Part shown: piece after piece, positions 58,097 to 64,000 of the stretch
Layout of the letters: each line of letters starts with the position of its first letter
Position numbering within the stretch: the first letter of the stretch is position 1
DNA from: Icerya purchasi
Taxonomy: Eukaryota > Arthropoda > Insecta > Hemiptera > Monophlebidae
Direction: 5' to 3'
Assembly (NCBI GenBank): GCA_039619475.1
Contig: CM077115.1
Span: forward strand, 497,075,352-497,139,351
Length of the DNA: 64,000 bases
The notes under the pieces: generated by a model
Database searches by the model: none
Seen by the model: only the letters and a program-made list of their open reading frames with translations
Told to the model about the DNA's origin: nothing
Translations under genes and position numbers: made by a program

Positions 58097-58964
58097 TTTT
58101 ATTTAACTTGTTGATTGTTTGACTATTTAGGAAATACATTATTATTTTGAAAAAGTTATTTCTAGCAAACTGGAATGATTAAGAATACTATCCATTTTGC
58201 GAGTAATTGTTTTCCGATCTAATCATGTACACAGTTCGTTGAATTAGTATGCAAATGCGAACATAAGCAGAATCAGCATAAATGAAAGTGTAATGATGAA
58301 AAAGGTTAATCCTCAAAAACCAAATTAAACTTTTTGAACGGTACGACTGAACGTTACTATATGAATGAAATGCGTGGTAACAACTGTATTCCGACAAAAA
58401 CGATCACTGACACATAGCCCTTAATGCAGAAAGTGACGTATTATATATCATGAAAATCAAAACCATAAAACAACTTCATAAAGAATAAGAAGTAAGGATT
58501 AAAGAATTAAAACGATATCGTAAGAATAAGTGAGAAATTACTGGGAAACAGAAAAAGAACCGAAACATTGAAAATAATTTATCTGTGACTAACTATAATC
58601 GACGAGCGAATAAACAACAATGATCATTTCTAAACAGTATGGCAGGTTTATATTAATCGGCTCAAATAAGAACAATTAGGAAGCGTGCCTTCACAATTGA
58701 ACACTTTTCGACAGGTGAAAACGGTAACCCAATTAAATTAAAATAATAAATAAGTAAATTTTCTTTCTGCCTAAATTTATGGTTCATTTGGCCACAATTA
58801 AATAAATTAAAAAAACGTGTGAGTATGGTAAAGGCACTAACATAAATTGCATTCGCAGTTACGATACATCGAAAAGGTTTGATTTTTCGGCTATGGTTGC
58901 TGCAGATCGAATTTATCAATAAAATTTCAGTAATGATATTAACTAGATTAACATTAATTTAATA

Positions 58965-59040
58965 GCACATCGGCTTTAGTGTAGCCGAGGTTAGACAAAT
59001 TGAAGCGGAAAAGGTTTGAATCCTACTGTGACTGCACATT
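58965..59040 (+). repeat. possible tRNA-like relic
   Basis: TAGCCGAGGTTAGAC resembles a tRNA-Ser-type box A, and GGTTTGAATCC about 30 bp later fits box B. No cloverleaf can be closed, so a SINE relic is more likely than a gene. Confidence 0.3.
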
Positions 59041-59174
59041 GAAAAATACAGATTATTACGGGCAATTAAGCACGTTGATATACTATGTTGAAAGTTATAT
59101 TGATTTTTGGTGGTACGAAATATTGGCTTTTCAGTTATCCTGCTCGAGATAAGCTAACGTAAAAAGGCAGTTAC

Positions 59175-59489
59175 CTTCATCTCGTTGCTGTTACTACTAT
59201 TGTTGTTGTTTATATTATTAATGTTATTATTTTCAACTTTCGAGTCGTTAGAAATATTTTTATCGTCATCTTTCATTTTGAAATTATCGATGGCGTTGTT
59301 TGTAACGACGGAGTTCGCCGAACTAACCGAGTCATTTTGCGAGAGACGAAACTCTTTAACGGGCAGGTGTGATTTAGGAGAGACCGGGCTGGAAGGCTTT
59401 CGTTTATTGGACGTATCCACCTCCATCACATTGAGGGAGAGTGCGAGTTTGGAGGAGGCCGCCGTGCGACCTCCTTTAGACGAACTCAT
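59175..59489 (-). CDS. first coding exon of an unidentified gene
   Basis: On the - strand ATG at 59489-59487 opens 105 codons: MSSSKGGRTAASSKLALSLN, VMEVDTSNKRKPSSPVSPKS, a Ser/Asp/Asn-rich part, and a poly-Asn run (NNNINNINNNNSSNSN), ending MK at a clean donor AAG|GTAACT. Base composition is much less AT-rich than the surroundings and the frame has no stops, so it is probably a host exon. Upstream, TACATTAG|CTG just before the ATG could be the acceptor of a preceding 5' UTR intron. I do not recognise the protein. SSPVSPKS looks like proline-directed phosphorylation sites. Downstream exons (below 59175) were not found. Confidence 0.65.
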
Positions 59490-60074
59490 CAGCTAATGTA
59501 ACAATAGATAAGAAATAGGCTTACAGAAAATTATGAAAAAAAAAAAAAAAAAAAAACCCCGATACTAAAAATGCAATTAGAAATAAAATATAAGAAGCGT
59601 AAACCGCTACTAATAGTTAAATTAAAGAAATAAACGGAACGAGCTCACCGAAATCGGATCGTTATCAGTGCAATGGCAACGAGAACAATTAACCGCGCGG
59701 AGATTTACGATAAACGAATAAAATTATCTAAAAACCGTTATCGGACGAAACAATGAACGCGTATAACAACGTGTTAATTCAAAACTGTAATATTATTAAA
59801 CCGATAACGTGTAGTAAATGCTACTTAATGTATAATACTGTGAATCTAATTCGAAACCGGTATAAAGAAAAGAGGAGTATCCCGATTTCTGGAAAAGGAT
59901 TGATAATTTTTATAGCAGCGGGTTAAATAAAAATTCCACGTCAGCTAATTTTGTTTTCATTAAATCCATATGACATCAGAATGTATAACTGTCAAAGATT
60001 TTTCCTATGTCGAAAGATATCCACGTTGTTTGTTACTTTTGATGAAATCCCTGTTTATTTACGGTTGTCTGTTG

Positions 60075-61205
60075 TCAATCTTCAATACTAAAAACAAGAG
60101 TCGCAATATACTGTAAAGATTATAGAACTATTTGCTTAATACCACACGCATCTGAAATACTACTTAGGATAATTAAAAAACAATTGGAACGGCAAATTGA
60201 CCAATATTTGAAGGAAACATAGTTTGGTTCGATCAAAGGCTATTCCACTCGAGATGTAATTACGATGCTCCGGATTGTAAAGGTGCGCATGATTAATCAT
60301 GGTAGATGTATATAAGTGGCTTTCATTGACTACGAGAAAGCCTTTGATATAGTTTCGTGGCATGCGCTTTTTACGTTTCTAAACAGAATAGGATGTCCCA
60401 AGAACTTAATTGCAACAATTTATAATCTCTATAGCAGGCAGAATGTGAGGATAAAATTCAATGGGATTACTTCTGAAGACGCAAGGGTAAGGAAAGGAGT
60501 AAAACAAGGGTGTCTGCTCTCACCGGAATTATTCAACGTGTTCGTAGAAATGATTGCAAGAGAAACTTTCAATGAACTCAGATAGGGAATTAGGATTGGC
60601 GGTTAGCGAGTGCAAGAAATTAAATTTGCTAATGACCAAGTGTTACAGGCGGGCAGCGCTAAAACGCTTTAAAATTGAATGAATAAACTAAATACCACCA
60701 TGATAAAATATGGAATGATGATTAACACGAAAAAGACCAAGGTCATGATAATTGGCAAGGTTACTCGGCAAATTAACATAAAAGTAGAGAATGAAGTAAT
60801 CGAACAGGTAATGACAGTTAAATACTTAGGTCAGATAGTAAAACATAATATGGTCTTTACTGAAGAGATCAACAGCTGCACCACATCAGGTAATCAAACT
60901 TTTATGGATAAGTATTCACTGTTTACACAGATCACGATGTCATTGTCAATGCGTAAGAGGCTAGTGAAAACTCCGGTATGACCAGTGGCTCTATACGGAT
61001 CAGAAACATGGACATGGAAACAGAAAGACCGAAATAAAGTGCAGTCATTCGAGATGTGGCGTTGGAGAAAGCTGCAAAAAATTAAATGGCCGGACAGACT
61101 CAGCAATAGCTTGGCACTGGACAGGATTAACGAAAAAAAGATTTTTTGTCGGGATTCGAATACTTTTCGAGAAAATAATTATCGTTTTCATTTATGGCTC
61201 TTCGT
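60075..61205 (+). mobile_element. RTE-like reverse transcriptase relic
   Basis: The + strand reads CKDYRTICLIPHASEILLRIIKKQLERQI, stop, FGSIKGYSTRDVITML, VAFIDYEKAFDIVSW (motif A), VRKGVKQGCLLSPELFNVF (motif B), TVKYLGQIV, LYGSETWTWKQKDR and EMWRWRKLQKIKW. The catalytic DD region between 60590 and 60680 is damaged. Several stops (for example TAG at 60218, TAA at 60317). It is related to the copy at 40560-41300. Confidence 0.87.
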
Positions 61206-62388
61206 GGCATAGAAAATTCCACCAGTAATTTTTTAAACTGAAAATACTTCTTGATTGCATCTTCGCTGATGGTTCACTAGTTGAGGTGTTACTGGTAATC
61301 TGTGTATGTGGTGAATTCACTAAGAGACCAGTGAATGCTAATGATGCACTTGAGATAGTTTGTAGCAGAAAACACTGCTGTAAATGAAGACGAGTAGATT
61401 TATTTGAATTTAATAGTGGTTACATCTGGAAAATTTTCTATTTCAAAACTGCGCTTGTCCAGTTTGCTACATGCTCCATACGGAATTATAAGCTTTAAAG
61501 TCACTCGTAACGATATACGGAGTCGGTAATTGATCAGGCAACCGTTTTATTGCACCGGATATAATATTTTCCGCACGATGAAGATGTACTATACTAATCG
61601 GTGTTCCTATCAATAGTTTTGGCTGCAACAGCTTCAAAGTTCAATGTATAAAACACGACCGCTTCTGAGTGAAAAGCAGAAGATTCGGGAGTATTAAGAC
61701 GCCACATTTAGAGCGCAATCAGAAGTGGTACAGTAATGTCAAAATAAAGAAAATTTCGGAAAGTTATCAGAGGGTCTGAATTTGGGCTGCTGTAAGCAAA
61801 TTAAAATTATATTTACGTCATCGGTGTAAAAAGCATATTTAGATTTTATAATGCCGAAGTTCCCAAAAACTACTCTTTATATTTATTTGTCATATAGTTT
61901 TGCAAGTTAAAGTGATTCATAGATTTGCTCACGTTGCTGATTTCTGATCGCAGGGAATTTTAACGAATACCCTGTGATTCTTTTTTTGGTTCCAGTTGAT
62001 ACGAAAGGTTTTATAGGAACAGATGTTCCGCCTCTTTTATGAATGAATTTACATTTTCAATCTCCCGCTTACCGTTCAAATTGTTGGCAGGAAGTTGGTA
62101 AAATCACCACTATAAAAATCATTGTTTATAATTTTTGTAGAGAGAATGGCGTGATTTTTTTTTTTTTTTTTCGTGTGTTTGTCAACGAGAACATTAACTC
62201 AAGGAATAGGAAGAAGGAGAAAATCATGTTCTTAAACGTTTAAAGATAGAGGATCGAAAAAATTCGGTTGCAGGAGTAACATAAGTAGAAAGAAATGAAG
62301 TAATATAAGAAGCACTGATAAGAAGAGTAGAGATATCGAGTTTTAGTAGAGAACAATATAGAAAGATGATCGTTCAGTAGAAAAGGTC
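61206..62388. other. unassigned stretch
   Basis: AT-rich, with a T run at 62157-62171. No supported feature. Confidence 0.45.
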
Positions 62389-62900
62389 TTTTTTTTTTTT
62401 TTTTTTTTAACCCCCCTTTGGGCATATCAACAAAGGATCTTCGCCCAGAAACGAAAGGAAGGAGAAGGATCAGTTAAATGTAGATTCGGTCAGCTATTGA
62501 TAAGATAAAGGAACTGAGGATAGGAACAACTGAGATCGACGGAAACGATAAGATATACGAGGCACAATAAGGAGTAGGGAGTTTGAGTGACAGCAGATTG
62601 GAATACAAAGAGGTACGTTCGTTCACGAGGGATGGACATTCAAAGAAGATATGGTCAGGATCACAGACGGCTACGTCGTCAGGATGAAGAGGGCAATAAG
62701 GGGAAAGAGCGAGATGAAAACGAAAGCGTGAGGAAGGAAGAAGAGTATGATTCAGACGTAAACGGATAATAGGAACAATAACGGAGCGGTGAAGCGAAGG
62801 AAAATCGTAAAACCAAGGCCGCGTGGGAAGAAAAGGTCGAACATTCAAATAAAACATGATATTGAGGACATAGGGAGGATTTTTTATGAAGTTTTTTTTT
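62389..62900 (-). mobile_element. family III non-LTR retrotransposon, 3' tail copy
   Basis: The - strand frame at 62474-62857 (127 aa) reads RPWFYDFPSLHRSVIVPIIR, LNHTLLPSSRFRF, YCPLHPDDVAVCDPDHIFFE, CPSLVNERTSLYS. The 3' end runs into a poly(A) (plus-strand T run 62390-62408) after GGCGAAGATCCTTTGTTGAT. This is the cleanest version of the family tail in the window and serves as the reference for the other tails. Strongly 5'-truncated. Confidence 0.88.
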
Positions 62901-62904
62901 CCAC

Positions 62905-64000
62905 GTTCATATTGGAGTTTTGCAATGGTAATTGTGATCGATTTTAATTTTTTTGGTTGGGCGTATTTTCATTTATCGCCTTTTTGTGTGTAAGTTCACT
63001 TACATATTTTTTCCGAGGTTGTACTTCTGATTTATTGTTTTGGTTAAATATAGCTACTGTTTCTATCGCTTTGATATCATTCCGCTTAATTCCCATTTCG
63101 TCTAAATCTAAGATTTCATCTGTTCAGCAAATAAAAACGTAGACAAGTGCGTGGATGATTTCATACGGGCAACAACGCGTCATAGATAGAAGAAAAAAAA
63201 TCGTGTTGTAATTTTCGCTTTTCGAGTTTTTTTTTTTTTTTTATTTTCAGAAAAAACAAAAACGTTTAATAACATAATCATATGAAAAACAAAAGTTAAA
63301 AAAAGTTCCATTAAAAATATTTCATGTAAATATACAAAATGACGACTTCAATAAGTTATATTTGCGAGTTATTCCTTTCGAAATACCTGAAATTCCAGCC
63401 TCCTTACTAGTCAGTACGTAATACATGCATTTATTGATATTTAGTGTGATGTGTACATTAAATATTAAAATATGGGATTCCAGAAAGAAAAGAAAAAAAA
63501 AGAGCACTTTAGATAAAAAGTAATTTGTCAACGAACAAATACTCTTATTACAAAATGAAAACAGTGCATATGTATACTATATTTCGTCTATGTAAATTTC
63601 TCATTAAAGAGCCAACAGAGAATACCTTGTTTTCTTTTTCTTAATTTTTTTCTAGACTTGGAAATTTATTTTTAATATATCCTTTCTGAATTGTCAAAGG
63701 AAGTAGAGAGTTTATTTAAAAGATTAATAAACGAAAAGGAAAGTTAATGTGAGTTGTTTTTCTTTAAATAAAATTTAATAATTGAACTGTACGCTTTAGA
63801 TTTTTTGTAAGCCAATAAACTTGCCGGTTGTTTTCAATTTTTGTTTGGGTTAAAACAAGAAAAAATTTTAGTTTAAATTTACTTATAACAAGATTTTTAT
63901 AAAGCAATTAAAAATTACGACGTTTGTTGCTACAAAGGATATTTATTTAGCGCAATTTACGGATAAATATATCTAATGATTAATATTGGCATTCATTGAT
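62905..64000. other. unassigned AT-rich end of window
   Basis: Short frames (62957-63142, 63322-63531) show no family signature, and there is a T run at 63229-63243. Confidence 0.45.

Noticed and set aside
59185..59496. + strand frame of 103 aa opposite the unidentified exon
   Set aside because: Leu-rich antisense of the Asn/Ser-rich exon. The - strand reading has a natural composition and a consensus donor.
1..64000. CRISPR arrays, prophage or bacterial operons
   Set aside because: No regularly spaced short repeats or bacterial gene organisation; introns and non-LTR elements indicate animal nuclear DNA.

Overview
This window looks like nuclear DNA of an insect. It is AT-rich, with one gene spread over about 51 kb by transposon-filled introns and a dense population of non-LTR retrotransposons, SINEs and DNA-transposon remnants. 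A sap-feeding hemipteran would fit the gene and the repeat types, but that placement is an inference.

Host genes. The main gene is a GH13 alpha-glucosidase (maltase/sucrase type) on the + strand. I reconstructed ten coding exons between 5649 and 57075. Every junction has GT..AG signals and compatible phases, and the joined frame is 1872 nt, or 623 aa. The predicted protein has a signal peptide, the full GH13 catalytic set (D243 nucleophile, E314 acid/base, D375 stabiliser) and a Ser/Thr-rich tail ending in a hydrophobic segment that looks like a GPI-anchor signal or membrane anchor. A second host gene probably lies on the - strand: one good coding exon (59175-59489, 105 codons, unrecognised product) ends in a clean splice donor. 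Its other exons were not found.

Upstream of the maltase (1-5648): two copies of a PolII-style non-LTR family with RNase H (here called family III), a Penelope-like element remnant with a GIY-YIG domain, and a tRNA-derived SINE.

Maltase introns. Intron 1 holds a long-inverted-repeat DNA element whose right arm was split by a 5.1-kb I-group retrotransposon with a 17-bp target-site duplication. Intron 2 holds a family III copy. Intron 3 (13.9 kb) holds RTE-like, R1-like, gag/endonuclease, SINE, I-group and family III fragments, several nested. Introns 4-6 are short and plain. Intron 7 holds one member of a 278-bp repeat pair, a decayed copy of an arthropod transposon-like orphan protein, RTE-like and RNase-H-tail fragments, and a 28-bp perfect inverted repeat. 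Intron 8 holds an apparently intact jockey-type element (ORF1 553 aa, ORF2 889 aa, linked by UAAUG) inserted inside a family III copy, plus the second 278-bp repeat. Intron 9 holds a family III copy that lost its reverse transcriptase domain, and a tRNA-like relic.

Downstream (57076-64000): the - strand exon, an RTE-like reverse transcriptase relic, a family III 3' tail and AT-rich unassigned DNA.

I saw no CRISPR array, operon or bacterial-type system. The most notable items are the tethered maltase with a possible soluble form, the intact jockey element with stop-start coupling, the long-inverted-repeat element, and the decayed orphan transposon protein.
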